The notes under the pieces are model-generated. The model saw only the letters and a program-made list of their open reading frames with translations, had not been told where the DNA came from and did not search any database. From positions 130,180 through 194,179 of the forward strand of contig NZ_VHQI01000001.1 of assembly GCF_006517625.1 (NCBI RefSeq): 64,000 nucleotides of DNA, written 5' to 3'. This document shows, piece after piece, positions 40,329 through 49,504 of the stretch. Position 1 is the first letter of the stretch. Each line of letters opens with the position of its first letter. This stretch comes from Mixta tenebrionis (GTDB lineage: Bacteria > Pseudomonadota > Gammaproteobacteria > Enterobacterales > Enterobacteriaceae). The position numbers were made by a program, and so were the translations under genes.

Positions 40329-41045
40329 ATGCTGATTGGCCCATACGTTAATGGCGCGGCGATAATTATTGGCGGACTGCTCGGAGCCGTCCTGGGCCGC
40401 CATATTCCGGAGCGCGTGAAAACCGCCCTGCCGCTGACCTTTGGTCTCTGCTCCATCGGCCTGGGTATTAACCTGGTAATAAAGGTAAACGCTATGCCCG
40501 CCGTGGTGATAGCGATGGTGACTGGCGCGGTGATCGGCGAGCTGCTGTGGCTGGAACAAGGCGTCGGTAAAGCCGCAGGGTTGACGCGCGGCCTGATTAA
40601 CCGCTTTCTGCCGCCGGTGAAAGGTATCGGCGCCGAGAACTTTACCGAAAATTTCGTCGCGATTCTGGTGCTGTTTTGCGCCAGCGGAACCGGTATCTTC
40701 GGGGCGATGCATGAAGGAATGACTGGCGATCCATCCATTCTGTATATCAAAACGGTGCTCGATCTGTTTACCGCTGCGGTTTTCGCCACCATGCTCGGCT
40801 ATGCGGTGATCGCTATCGCCATTCCGCAGGTGTTGATTCAGGTAGGGCTGGCGATGCTGGCCGTGGTCATCTTACCGCTGATTTCGCCGGCGATGATGGG
40901 CGATTTCTCCTGTGCGGGCGGCCTGATTATGATTGCGGCCGGCCTGCGCATCTGCAACATCAGGCTGTTTCCGGTGGTAAATATGCTGCCTGGCCTGTTC
41001 CTGGTAATGCCCTTCTCTTACCTGTGGGCTATGCTGCCCGGTTAG
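40329..41045 (+). CDS. DUF554 (YqgA-family) membrane protein
   Basis: A 238-residue polytopic inner-membrane protein of the DUF554 family, which includes E. coli YqgA (235 residues). Hydrophobic helices alternate with short Gly-rich loops. Typical segments are VNGAAIIIGGLLGAVLG, LGINLVIK and NMLPGLFLVMPFSYLW. The function of the family is unknown, although a transport role is often supposed. It stands alone, convergent with ydiY. Confidence 0.88.
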   Translation: MLIGPYVNGAAIIIGGLLGAVLGRHIPERVKTALPLTFGLCSIGLGINLVIKVNAMPAVVIAMVTGAVIGELLWLEQGVGKAAGLTRGLINRFLPPVKGIGAENFTENFVAILVLFCASGTGIFGAMHEGMTGDPSILYIKTVLDLFTAAVFATMLGYAVIAIAIPQVLIQVGLAMLAVVILPLISPAMMGDFSCAGGLIMIAAGLRICNIRLFPVVNMLPGLFLVMPFSYLWAMLPG

Positions 41046-41054
41046 CCGGCGCCG

Positions 41055-41080
41055 AAAAAACGGGCCGCGGCTGGCGGCCC
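41055..41080 (-). terminator. Terminator of ydiY, between convergent genes
   Basis: GGGCCGC and GCGGCCC form a 7-bp stem with a 5-base loop, followed on the minus strand by G and six T, seven bases after the ydiY stop. Confidence 0.85.
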
Positions 41081-41087
41081 GCTCAGC

Positions 41088-41849
41088 TTACATCGCGTAG
41101 GAGAGCAGAATCTGCGTTTTGGTATCGGTATGCTCCGAGGCCGATTCCGGCGGGTTATTATTCCAGGTGACGTTATACGCCAGCTTCAGCGCGAAGTGCG
41201 CATTGATCGCCACCTGCAGGCCGGTTTCGGAGTTAACGGTGGTGTTATCGTTGAAGCTGCTCAACACCGAGACGCCCTGAATAAATTTGGTGGTGTCGGT
41301 CAGCTGCCACTGGTAGCTCAGCGCGCCGTAGCCCAGCCCCTGGGTTTCAGAGCCGCCGTCGTGGAAGTCATCATAGCGCACGCCCGGACCCAGCTCCACG
41401 CGCAGCGAGTGCGCCGGGCCGTTCAGGATCTGGCGCCCATAACCCACCGCCAGCACATCGCGTGAATCATAACCGTTAAAGCGATCGCTGAGCCAGCTTG
41501 CCTGACCAAACAGGTAGTCGCTGGCGTTCATGTTATAGCGCGTGCGCCCGCCAATCTGGTAGGTTTCAGAAGAGCGTTCATCGTTGGATGAGGTATTAGC
41601 CGCGTTGCCCCACAAACTGTAGGCGGTATTGGGCTGATACCAGGTCATATTGGTTTGGGCGGTTAACGACGAGCTGGTGGTGTTCCCGGTTTGCGCCAGG
41701 TAGCCTGCCGCCGCATTGCCCTCAAACGGCTTTTTTGCCGTAGAAGGATCGTCCATGACGGTAAAAACGTTATTATCCGCTAAGGCCTGGTGACAAAATG
41801 CGCTGGCGGAAAGCAACAGCGCGGCAGACAGCTTATTAAGCACTTTCAT
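41088..41849 (-). CDS. ydiY: YdiY, DUF481 outer-membrane-type protein
   Basis: A 253-residue DUF481 protein (E. coli YdiY 252). A signal peptide, MKVLNKLSAALLLSASAF, probably ends at ALA before residue 25. The rest alternates short polar and aromatic strands, consistent with a small beta-barrel. YdiY is described as acid-inducible in E. coli; its function is unknown. In E. coli it is followed by divergent pfkB, which is missing here. Confidence 0.9.
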   Translation of the reverse strand: MKVLNKLSAALLLSASAFCHQALADNNVFTVMDDPSTAKKPFEGNAAAGYLAQTGNTTSSSLTAQTNMTWYQPNTAYSLWGNAANTSSNDERSSETYQIGGRTRYNMNASDYLFGQASWLSDRFNGYDSRDVLAVGYGRQILNGPAHSLRVELGPGVRYDDFHDGGSETQGLGYGALSYQWQLTDTTKFIQGVSVLSSFNDNTTVNSETGLQVAINAHFALKLAYNVTWNNNPPESASEHTDTKTQILLSYAM

Positions 41850-42246
41850 TATTGTGTGATCCGTACGACAGTTTTAAAAAAGGAAGAGTCTGAAGCGTTT
41901 TACGCGCCGATCAACGTCATTTAGCGTAAATATTGTAAACAGGCGTTAAAAAGCCCTAATACCTGAGCACGCTGGTAAAAATTGCGCTTAATAGGATTAT
42001 TCTGATTAACGGCGCGCATTATAAATGCGTACCAGCTTGCTTAACAGCCAGGCGGCAATAAATATTTTTATCTGGATAAATCACTCACTACACACCACCT
42101 GCTGCGTACTGTTGTCAATCCGCCCTGCGGCGCCCGCGCCCAGCCTCTTTTCCTTGCGGAGCGACGGTAAAACGCGTAACAATTTGCTGCCCGCCGTTCG
42201 CCGTAACGAGCCGGGCAAAAGTTTGCGGCTAAATAAATTTCGCCAG
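41850..42246. other. Intergenic region upstream of ydiY
   Basis: About 400 bases at lower GC than the neighbours. I see no intact gene. It should hold the ydiY promoter and may contain further decayed sequence of the pseudogene to its right. E. coli has pfkB at this place. Confidence 0.5.
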
Positions 42247-42550
42247 CTATTCGATAGCGCCGCTATTCCACGGATAGTTATAAAAGCTATTTTTCTCGCC
42301 CGCTGCGAACCGGAAACAATTTTGCCGGCCGCTTTTTTTCAGCAGATTATTCCATGCCACGCTGGAAAGAATTAGCGCCATCCAGCAACACTGGCGTGAA
42401 AATATCCCGTCCGTCCTGGATTACAAGGCGTTCAGATTCTTTATTCAGGGTGATTTCTCTGCCCGTCCAAATCAATTAGCGTAATGCGGGCGCCGGGACG
42501 GCGGCTGCCAGCAGCGCTGCCGGCACAGAAAATTTTATCGCGCCATGCAC
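42247..42550 (-). pseudogene. Decayed N-terminus of a periplasmic binding protein (iron/siderophore type)
   Basis: Joined across frames on the minus strand: a GTG start at 42550 with AGGAGA upstream and a signal-like HGAIKFSVPAALLAAAVPAPA; then RITLIDLDGQ; then LNKESERLVIQDGRDIFTP and VLLDGANSFQR; then WNNLLKKSG. Together these look like the beginning of a PF01497-type substrate-binding protein for iron-chelate ABC importers. At least three frameshifts interrupt it, and only about 90 codons remain. No partner permease or receptor is nearby. The assignment is by pattern memory. Confidence 0.5.
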
Positions 42551-42911
42551 CTTATTCTCCTTATTACAGGCGAGGCGCGTTATCCATCGGCTGGATAGTT
42601 AGCGGCAGGATACGATGATAAACAATGACATTAACAAGGCAGTTTTACGGGCGATTCGCCCCTTTCGCCTGCATGGTCTAAGCTAAAAATGCTTTCGGGA
42701 ACAAGGAGGTGGATCTGCACGCTGCTGTCGTAGCCCGCAATGCGGCTGTCTCTGCCTTAGCGCGCAGAGGCTGGTACGGCGGCGCAAGCGTTATCAGGCA
42801 GTTACAGCAACTTTGTCCCTGAAAACAGTTCCAGCCTGTGCGCTCGCGCTGATTTTGTGTGAAATTTGCGCGTTACAATGATCATTACGCAGCGAAAATG
42901 AGGATAACCCC
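42551..42911. other. Intergenic region upstream of yniA
   Basis: About 360 bases. No gene seen. It should contain the yniA promoter; nothing else was assigned. Confidence 0.45.
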
Positions 42912-43796
42912 ATGTGGTCAGCCATAAGTCGTCTGTTGAGTGAGCAGTTAGGCAACGCAGAAATCAGCCAGCGCACCGAGCTGCCGGGCGGCGAAGTCCA
43001 CGCCGCCTGGCGTCTGCGCTACGGCGAGCAGTGGATATTTGTGAAAAGCAACGGCCCGGAAATGCTGCCGGCCTTTACCGCGGAAGCGGATCAGCTGGCG
43101 TTGCTGGCGCGCAGCCAGACGGTGCGGGTGCCGCAGGTCTACGGCATCGGCAGCGATCGCGATTACAGCTTTCTGCTGCTGGAATATATCCCCGCCCAGC
43201 CGCTGGATGCGCCGGGCGCCCGGCTGTTAGGCCAGCAGCTGGCGCGCCTGCATCAGTGGAGCGAGCAGCCTCAGTTCGGCCTCGATTTTGATAACAATAT
43301 TACCACCATGCCGCAGCCTAACAGCTGGCGCCGCCGCTGGTCGCGCTTCTTTTCCGAGCAGCGCATCGGCTGGCAGTTACAGCTGGCGGAGGAAAAAGGC
43401 ATTCGCTACGGCAATAGCGACCTGATTATCGACTGCGTACAGCGCGCGCTTGCCAGCCATCATCCGCAGCCTTCGCTGCTGCACGGCGATCTCTGGCCAG
43501 GCAACTGCGCGGGCAGCGACAGCGGGCCGTGGATCTACGATCCCGCCTGCTACTGGGGCGATCGCGAGTGCGATTTAGCGATGCTGCCGCGCTTCCCTGC
43601 GCTGCCGGAGAAAATTCTGGAGGGTTATCAGTCGGTATGGCCGCTGCCTGCCGGCTTCGACCAGCGTCAGCCAGTCTATCAGCTTTACTACCTGCTCAAT
43701 CGCGCCAACGTTTTTGGCGGCAGCTGGCTGCAGGAGGCGCAGCGGGCGGTGGAGTTGCTGCTGGAGCTGGATGATGCCCGGCAGCATCGGGCCTGA
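42912..43796 (+). CDS. yniA: YniA, fructosamine-kinase family protein
   Basis: Ketosamine-3-kinase-like protein of 294 residues (E. coli YniA 286), thought to phosphorylate sugar adducts on glycated proteins so that they can be removed. Motifs are LPGGEVHAAWRL, FVKSN (ATP-binding Lys), the catalytic HGDLWPGN and YDPACYWGDRECDLAM (metal Asp). It is convergent with yniB. A 9-bp inverted repeat, CGGGCCTGA/TCAGGCCCG at 43788-43808, covers its stop codon and may act as a short terminator. Confidence 0.93.
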   Translation: MWSAISRLLSEQLGNAEISQRTELPGGEVHAAWRLRYGEQWIFVKSNGPEMLPAFTAEADQLALLARSQTVRVPQVYGIGSDRDYSFLLLEYIPAQPLDAPGARLLGQQLARLHQWSEQPQFGLDFDNNITTMPQPNSWRRRWSRFFSEQRIGWQLQLAEEKGIRYGNSDLIIDCVQRALASHHPQPSLLHGDLWPGNCAGSDSGPWIYDPACYWGDRECDLAMLPRFPALPEKILEGYQSVWPLPAGFDQRQPVYQLYYLLNRANVFGGSWLQEAQRAVELLLELDDARQHRA

Positions 43797-43815
43797 ATTT
43801 CAGGCCCGACTGGCG

Positions 43816-44355
43816 CTAGCGGATCAGGCCCAGCAGCGACAGCAAGAAATAACCGGCAACGGCAATAATAACCGGTAGTACATAAAGCGGGAAAATCTGC
43901 AGGAAGATCGTATGCCGCGGCACCACGATCTTCTCTTCAAGCTGCTGCCGGCTGCGTCCTTCCTCGCCTTTCGCCTGCTCAAGGATCAGCATATCCTCCA
44001 CGCCCTCTTTCAGATGGCGTGACTGCCGCCACATCCGCGCCCCGGACGCCTGCAGCGCCAGGCCGACGAAAATCAGAAGGTAAATCAGCCAGAAACCAAT
44101 ATTGCTGCCGCCGTTAAAATCGGGCACCGGCGAATTACGCCAGAAAAAACCGAGAAAAGATGTATTAAAGCGGATCATATCAATCATCACATGCATAAAA
44201 TCGAGCAGAACGGCGTCAATACCGGGCCGCTTCTCGCTGTGTCGAAAAATAAATCCCAGCAGCGAAATCAGCGTTGAAATCAGCGCCGGGATAAAAATAA
44301 TCCAGCCAGCCACGCGTTTAATGATGGCAACACGGCCAGCCTGTTGATAAGTCAT
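43816..44355 (-). CDS. yniB: YniB, inner-membrane protein of unknown function
   Basis: A 179-residue protein collinear with E. coli YniB (178). It has three or four hydrophobic helices (VAGWIIFIPALISTLISLLGF, WLIYLLIFVGLALQ, LQIFPLYVLPVIIAVAGYFLLS). A soluble segment (SRHLKEGVEDMLILEQAKGEEG) precedes the last. The start MTYQQAGRVA matches the family; the frame is open 26 codons upstream. It is divergent from hxpB. Confidence 0.92.
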   Translation of the reverse strand: MTYQQAGRVAIIKRVAGWIIFIPALISTLISLLGFIFRHSEKRPGIDAVLLDFMHVMIDMIRFNTSFLGFFWRNSPVPDFNGGSNIGFWLIYLLIFVGLALQASGARMWRQSRHLKEGVEDMLILEQAKGEEGRSRQQLEEKIVVPRHTIFLQIFPLYVLPVIIAVAGYFLLSLLGLIR

Positions 44356-44515
44356 GGGTTCTCCTTGCACCTGTTGTCTGGCTGTAAGTCTACCTGCTGT
44401 CAGGGAAATCTGCCTGGAAAAAAGCGCCAGCAATAGCTTTTATCCTGTCAGGACATGGGTAGCCATTCTCCCGCTTCATGCTATGGTGAAACAAACTGAC
44501 AAACCGGAGTTTTGT

Positions 44516-45187
44516 ATGACCTATACCCGCCCTGTACTGGCCGCAATATTTGATATGGATGGACTGCTGATCGATTCTGAACCCTTATGGGATCGGGCCG
44601 AGCTGGATGTTTTCGCCACGCTGGACGTAGATCTCTCACGGCGCAGCGAGCTGCCCGATACGCTGGGCATGCGTATCGATCAGGTAGTGCGCATGTGGTA
44701 TGAAACGCTGCCGTGGAACGGTCCCAGCCAGCAGGAAGTTACCGAGCGCATTATCGCCCGCGCGATTAACCTGGTGGAGGAGAAAAAGCCGCTGCTGCCG
44801 GGCGTAGAGCAGGCGCTGCAGCTCTGTCATGCCCAGGGTTTAAAGGTCGGGCTTGCCTCCGCCTCGCCGCTGCATATGCTGGAGAAGGTGCTGGCGATGT
44901 TTAACCTGCGCGACTATTTTGAAGTGCTGGTTTCCGCCGAGGCGCTGCCGTGGAGCAAACCTCATCCGCAGGTTTATCTTGATGCCGCCGCGCGGCTCGG
45001 CGTCGATGCGCTTAACTGCGTGACGCTGGAGGACTCATTTAACGGTATGATCGCCACCAAAGCGGCCCGGATGCGCTCAATAGTGGTGCCGGCGCCGGAG
45101 TATCGCGACGATCCCCGCTGGGCGCTGGCGGATGTTAAGCTGGATTCGCTGCTGGCGCTGACGCCGCAGCATCTGAAAGGCTACTAA
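44516..45187 (+). CDS. hxpB: HxpB (YniC), HAD sugar phosphatase
   Basis: HAD-superfamily phosphatase acting on hexose phosphates such as 2-deoxyglucose-6-phosphate. It has 223 residues (E. coli 222). HAD motifs: FDMDGLLIDSEPLW (nucleophile Asp), LASASPLHM, SKPHPQVYL (Lys) and TLEDSFNG. The start MTYTRPVLAAIF is chosen by homology; the frame is open 54 codons upstream. A stem-loop, GCCCGCTGC/GCAGCGGGC at 45193-45216, follows the gene but has no T-run. Confidence 0.94.
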   Translation: MTYTRPVLAAIFDMDGLLIDSEPLWDRAELDVFATLDVDLSRRSELPDTLGMRIDQVVRMWYETLPWNGPSQQEVTERIIARAINLVEEKKPLLPGVEQALQLCHAQGLKVGLASASPLHMLEKVLAMFNLRDYFEVLVSAEALPWSKPHPQVYLDAAARLGVDALNCVTLEDSFNGMIATKAARMRSIVVPAPEYRDDPRWALADVKLDSLLALTPQHLKGY

Positions 45188-45327
45188 GCGCGGCCCGCTG
45201 CATCAGCGCAGCGGGCTTGCCGCCGCGCATCTTTTATGCCCGATACGGTTTACATGCGTCGTCGGGCTGTTTCAGCGCTACGAAAAGCGAACTATTTTTC
45301 TGACAAACTTGATCTGACGTGCAGAAT

Positions 45328-45348
45328 AAATAAAACGCCATTTCATTT
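45328..45348 (+). promoter_or_regulatory. Putative KdgR operator of kduID
   Basis: AAATAAA-N6-TTTCATTT matches the KdgR box (RWWGAAA-N6-TTTCAKKA) with two mismatches, about 90 bases before kduI. KdgR represses pectin-catabolic genes, including kduI and kduD, in related bacteria. Confidence 0.5.
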
Positions 45349-45439
45349 TTATTGAATTCGATTTCCGTCAGGCCTATGATGTTTCTCACGATCCAGGTGA
45401 GCCATCACCCTATGTTTTTAACGACCAAGAGGCATCGAC

Positions 45440-46276
45440 ATGCAAGTTCGTCAGAGCATCCATAGCGACCACGCCCGTCAGCTGGACACGGCTGGTTTAC
45501 GGCGCGAATTCCTCATCGAAAAAATTTTTGATGCTGATAATTACACCATGACCTACAGCCACATTGACCGCGTTATCGTCGGCGGCGTTATGCCAGTCCA
45601 TAACAGCGTGACCATCGGCAGCGAAGTGGGCAAACAGCTGGGCGTAAGCTACTTCCTGGAGCGTCGCGAGCTGGGCGTGATTAATATCGGCGGTCCGGGC
45701 ATTATCGAAGTTGACGGTAAAGCCTGGGAAATCGGCAACGAAGAAGCGCTGTACGTAGGTATGGGCGCGCAGTCAGTGGTGTTTAAAAGCGTTGACGCCG
45801 GCAAACCGGCCAAGTTCTACTACAACAGCGCCCCGGCCCACACGCGCTATCCTGACAAAAAAATCACCCCGGCTGACGCCTCGCCAACCACTCTCGGCGA
45901 CGCTTCCACCAGCAACCGCCGCACCATCAACAAATATATCGTGCCGGACGTGCTGCCTACCTGTCAGCTGACCATGGGCCTGACCAAGCTGGAAGAAGGC
46001 AGCCTGTGGAACACCATGCCTTGCCACACCCACGAACGCCGTATGGAAGTTTACTTCTATTTCGATATGGATGAAGAAACCGCCGTATTCCACATGATGG
46101 GACAGCCGCAGGAGACGCGTCACCTGCTGGTGCATAACGAACAGGCCATTCTTTCGCCAAGCTGGTCAATCCATGCCGGCGTTGGCACCAAACGTTATAC
46201 TTTTATCTGGGGCATGATGGGTGAAAACCAGGTGTTCGATGATATGGACCATGTAAAAGTCAGCGAACTGCGCTAA
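45440..46276 (+). CDS. kduI: KduI, 5-keto-4-deoxyuronate isomerase
   Basis: Zinc isomerase converting 4-deoxy-L-threo-5-hexosulose uronate to 3-deoxy-D-glycero-2,5-hexodiulosonate in breakdown of pectin and other uronates. It has 278 residues, as in E. coli. The zinc-binding cupin segment [16 protein letters not shown] and the distal [25 protein letters not shown] are conserved. It is followed after 23 bases by kduD, so the pair forms an operon. Confidence 0.96.
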   Translation: MQVRQSIHSDHARQLDTAGLRREFLIEKIFDADNYTMTYSHIDRVIVGGVMPVHNSVTIGSEVGKQLGVSYFLERRELGVINIGGPGIIEVDGKAWEIGNEEALYVGMGAQSVVFKSVDAGKPAKFYYNSAPAHTRYPDKKITPADASPTTLGDASTSNRRTINKYIVPDVLPTCQLTMGLTKLEEGSLWNTMPCHTHERRMEVYFYFDMDEETAVFHMMGQPQETRHLLVHNEQAILSPSWSIHAGVGTKRYTFIWGMMGENQVFDDMDHVKVSELR

Positions 46277-46299
46277 CGTCGAAAGAAGGAAGCGAATTA

Positions 46300-47061
46300 A
46301 TGATCCTTAATGCATTTAATCTGCAGGGCAAAGTTGCGCTGATTACCGGCTGCAATACCGGTCTGGGCCAGGGCATGGCCGTTGGTCTGGCGCAGGCGGG
46401 CTGCGATGTGGTTGGCGTCAACCGCTCCGGCGCGCGTGATACCCCTGCTCTGGTTGAAGCTGCGGGCCGTCGCTTCGTCAATATTGATGCCGATTTAATG
46501 GACAGCAGCGCAATTCCACAGGTAGTGGAAAAAGCGGTAGCCGCCTTTGGCCGTATCGATATTCTGATCAACAACGCCGGTATTATCCGCCGCCAGGACG
46601 CGATTGAATTCAGCGAACAAAACTGGGACGACGTAATGAATGTCAACAGCAAGACGGTATTCTTTATGTCGCAGGCGGTAGCGCGTCAGTTTATCAGCCA
46701 GGGCGGCGGCGGTAAGATCATTAATATCGCTTCGATGCTTTCCTTCCAGGGCGGTATCCGCGTTCCCTCCTACACCGCATCGAAAAGCGCGGTGATGGGA
46801 CTGACGCGCCTGATGGCGAACGAATGGGCGGCGCACAACATTAATGTGAACGCCATCGCGCCGGGTTATATGGCGACCAACAACACAGAACAGCTGCGTA
46901 ACGATGAAGATCGCAGTCAGGAAATTCTGAGCCGTATTCCTGCCGGGCGCTGGGGCGTGCCGCAGGATCTGATGGGGCCGATAGTTTTCCTCGCCTCATC
47001 CGCTTCTGATTATGTAAACGGCTATACGCTGGCGGTCGACGGCGGCTGGCTCGCACGTTAA
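46300..47061 (+). CDS. kduD: KduD, 2-deoxy-D-gluconate/2-keto-3-deoxy sugar dehydrogenase
   Basis: NAD-dependent short-chain dehydrogenase giving 2-keto-3-deoxygluconate from the KduI product. It has 253 residues (E. coli 253). The Rossmann motif TGCNTGLGQGMA, NNAG, catalytic Ser in INIASMLSFQGG and the YTASKSAVMG Tyr/Lys pair are present. Its 3' side has a GGACGG.../...CCGTCC stem-loop (47070-47090) without a T-run. Confidence 0.95.
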   Translation: MILNAFNLQGKVALITGCNTGLGQGMAVGLAQAGCDVVGVNRSGARDTPALVEAAGRRFVNIDADLMDSSAIPQVVEKAVAAFGRIDILINNAGIIRRQDAIEFSEQNWDDVMNVNSKTVFFMSQAVARQFISQGGGGKIINIASMLSFQGGIRVPSYTASKSAVMGLTRLMANEWAAHNINVNAIAPGYMATNNTEQLRNDEDRSQEILSRIPAGRWGVPQDLMGPIVFLASSASDYVNGYTLAVDGGWLAR

Positions 47062-47146
47062 CCCTTACCGGACGGGGCTTTGCTCCGTCCGACATTCACT
47101 TCTGGTTACAACGTCACAACTTCCCTTCTACTGGATAAATCCCCTA

Positions 47147-47166
47147 TACTGGATACATTGACAGTT
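47147..47166 (+). promoter_or_regulatory. LexA box of ydjM
   Basis: CTG-N10-CAG with TACTG and CAGTT flanks lies 18 bases before the ydjM start. A degenerate second box (CTG-N10-CTA, from 47131) is 18 bases further up. E. coli ydjM is a LexA-regulon gene. Confidence 0.75.
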
Positions 47167-47184
47167 ATTTTCCAGGTTATTTCC

Positions 47185-47772
47185 ATGACGGCCGAAGGCC
47201 ACGTTATTTTCGCCATTGCCAGCGCCATCTTTGCCAAACGCGCCGGGCTGACGCCTGAGCTGGCCAACGGCGACTGGTGGCATATTATTCCGGCGGTGCT
47301 GCTGACCTGCCTGCTGCCCGATATCGATCATCCCCGCTCCACGCTCGGCCAGCGCTTTCGCTGGATATCGCAGCCCGTGGCGCGGGCGTTCGGCCATCGC
47401 GGATTTACCCACAGCCTGCTGGCGGTACTGGGCGGCGTGGCGCTGCTGCAGTTTAATCTGCCGCGCGACTGGCCGGTGCCCGCCGACGCCCTGCACGGTA
47501 TGGTGCTGGGCTATCTCAGCCATATCGCGGCGGATATGCTGACGCCCGCCGGCGTGCCGCTGCTCTGGCCCTGCCGCTGGCGCTTCCGCTTACCGCTGCT
47601 GAATACCCGTTCCGGCAATCAGCTGGAGCGTATTTTTTGTCTGGCGCTGGTGGCGGGCGCGCTCTGGTTTCCGCCGGGCATGCCGCATTTCGGCGCCGAT
47701 GGCTGGCCGGCTAAAGTGTTGAATAACGTTCAGTTTGGCATAAACAGCTTAATTAATCGCCAGCTGGATTAG
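47185..47772 (+). CDS. ydjM: YdjM, LexA-regulated membrane-bound metal-dependent hydrolase
   Basis: Inner-membrane protein of the YdjM/DUF457 family, 195 residues (E. coli 196). Metal-binding-like motifs are [29 protein letters not shown] and [21 protein letters not shown]. It is a member of the SOS regulon in E. coli; its role is unknown. The start [10 protein letters not shown] is chosen by homology over an open upstream frame. Confidence 0.92.
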   Translation: MTAEGHVIFAIASAIFAKRAGLTPELANGDWWHIIPAVLLTCLLPDIDHPRSTLGQRFRWISQPVARAFGHRGFTHSLLAVLGGVALLQFNLPRDWPVPADALHGMVLGYLSHIAADMLTPAGVPLLWPCRWRFRLPLLNTRSGNQLERIFCLALVAGALWFPPGMPHFGADGWPAKVLNNVQFGINSLINRQLD

Positions 47773-47945
47773 TTTTTATACTAAAAAAGCGAAAAAGTTA
47801 TAAACCATTCCATTCGGTTCTAATTGCTGTCGGGACGAGCTGTTACCATGCGGCCAACCGCGCTATTTCGGCGCCAGAAATTATCTTCTTCCTGCCTTAC
47901 CGCCACGTTTATCCGTGCCATAAGGCAATCTCATGGAGAAAAAGG

Positions 47946-49337
47946 ATGACTGTCCCGCTTATTCTCAATATCCTGGTGTTTATCGTGCTGCTGGTCTTGC
48001 TATCCCGCCTGGGGCGCAACGGCTGGAGCCTGTCGAAAAAAGTACTGGCAGGCCTGGTGATGGGCGTCCTGTTCGGCCTGGCGTTACAGCTGATCTATGG
48101 CGACAGCGCGCCGGTGCTGAAAGAGTCTGTCGCCTGGTTTAACGTAGTCGGCAACGGCTATGTGCAGCTGCTGCAAATGATCGTCATGCCGCTGGTATTC
48201 GCCTCGATACTTAGCGCCGTCGCGCGTTTGCATAACGCCTCTTCACTGGGAAAAATCAGCGTGCTGACCATCGGCGTGCTGCTGTTTACTACCGCCATCG
48301 CCGCGCTGGTGGGGGTTTTTGTTACCACCCTGTTTGGCCTCAGCGCCGAAGGCCTGGTGCAGGGCGCGCAGGAAACCGCCCGCCTCTCCGCTATTCAGTC
48401 TAACTATGCGGGTAAAGTCGCCGATCTCAGCGCGCCGCAGATGCTGCTGTCGTTTATTCCGAAAAATCCGTTTGCCGATCTGGCCGGCGCTAACCCCACC
48501 TCGATTATCAGCGTGGTGATTTTCGCCGCTTTCCTCGGCGTGGCGGCGCTGCAGCTGCTGAAAGACGATCGGGAAAAAGGCGAGCGCGCGCTGAAGGCGA
48601 TTGAAGTTTTACAGCTGTGGGTGATGAAGCTGGTGCGCCTGATCATGAAGCTGACGCCGTACGGCGTGCTGGCGCTGATGACCAAAGTGGTGGCCGGCTC
48701 TAATCTGCAGGACATCATCAAACTCGGCAGTTTTGTGGTCGCCTCCTATCTCGGCCTGGCGATTATGTTTGCCGTGCACGCCCTGCTGCTGTCGGTAAAC
48801 GGCGTTAATCCGATGCGCTTTTTCCGCAAGGTCTGGCCGGTGCTCACCTTCGCCTTTACCAGCCGCTCCAGCGCCGCCAGCATTCCGCTCAACGTGGAAG
48901 CGCAGACTCAGCGTCTGGGCGTGCCGGAATCGATCGCCAGCTTCTCCGCCTCGTTTGGCGCCACCATTGGTCAGAACGGCTGTGCCGGCCTCTACCCGAC
49001 CATGCTGGCGGTAATGGTAGCGCCGACAATGGGCATCAACCCGCTCGATCCAGTATGGATCGCCACGCTGGTAGGCATTGTTACCCTTAGCTCCGCCGGG
49101 GTTGCGGGCGTTGGCGGCGGCGCCACCTTCGCCGCGCTGATCGTGCTGCCGGCGATGGGCCTGCCGGTGACGCTGGTAGCGCTGCTGATCTCTATCGAGC
49201 CGCTGATTGATATGGGCCGTACCGCGCTGAACGTCAACGGCTCTATGACCGCCGGTACGCTCACCAGCCACTGGATGAGACAGACCGATAAACGCTTGTT
49301 CAACAGCGATGAGCACCGGGAACTGGCGCACCGCTGA
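47946..49337 (+). CDS. tcyP: TcyP (YdjN), L-cystine symporter
   Basis: Dicarboxylate/amino acid:cation symporter family protein of 463 residues with about eight to ten hydrophobic segments, importing L-cystine and related sulfur compounds. Signatures include the Ser-rich [17 protein letters not shown] hairpin and [22 protein letters not shown]. The E. coli homologue is under CysB control; I did not identify a CysB site. A strong terminator follows. Confidence 0.94.
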   Translation: MTVPLILNILVFIVLLVLLSRLGRNGWSLSKKVLAGLVMGVLFGLALQLIYGDSAPVLKESVAWFNVVGNGYVQLLQMIVMPLVFASILSAVARLHNASSLGKISVLTIGVLLFTTAIAALVGVFVTTLFGLSAEGLVQGAQETARLSAIQSNYAGKVADLSAPQMLLSFIPKNPFADLAGANPTSIISVVIFAAFLGVAALQLLKDDREKGERALKAIEVLQLWVMKLVRLIMKLTPYGVLALMTKVVAGSNLQDIIKLGSFVVASYLGLAIMFAVHALLLSVNGVNPMRFFRKVWPVLTFAFTSRSSAASIPLNVEAQTQRLGVPESIASFSASFGATIGQNGCAGLYPTMLAVMVAPTMGINPLDPVWIATLVGIVTLSSAGVAGVGGGATFAALIVLPAMGLPVTLVALLISIEPLIDMGRTALNVNGSMTAGTLTSHWMRQTDKRLFNSDEHRELAHR

Positions 49338-49345
49338 CAGACTCA

Positions 49346-49369
49346 GGGCCGGATAGCCGGCCCTTTTTT
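49346..49369 (+). terminator. Terminator of tcyP
   Basis: GGGCCGG and CCGGCCC form a 7-bp stem with a 4-base loop, followed by six T, eight bases after the tcyP stop. Confidence 0.9.
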
Positions 49370-49458
49370 ATTGTCCTCGTCCTCCCGCCCCTCTCCGCCT
49401 TCCGCCCGCCCGCCATAACACAAATCCCCGGAAAATCCAGGCGTAGCTATAACGCTGT

Positions 49459-49469
49459 TCTATAGTTAA
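49459..49469 (+). promoter_or_regulatory. Sigma-S-type -10 element of katE
   Basis: TCTATAGTTAA differs at one position from the extended -10 consensus of stationary-phase sigma factor RpoS (KCTAYRCTTAA). It lies 36 bases before the katE start. E. coli katE is a standard RpoS target. Confidence 0.7.
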
Positions 49470-49504
49470 TGGAGTCTTGCACGACATCAACAGGAGCGAT
49501 GCCA

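Noticed and set aside
42025-42375. 116-codon plus-strand frame in the ydiY-yniA gap
   Set aside because: It looks like noise. The minus strand of its right part makes better sense as a decayed binding protein.
42284-42484. Plus-strand open stretch without a start codon that looks coding at first sight
   Set aside because: Same DNA as the minus-strand binding-protein relic, whose pieces fit a known family better.
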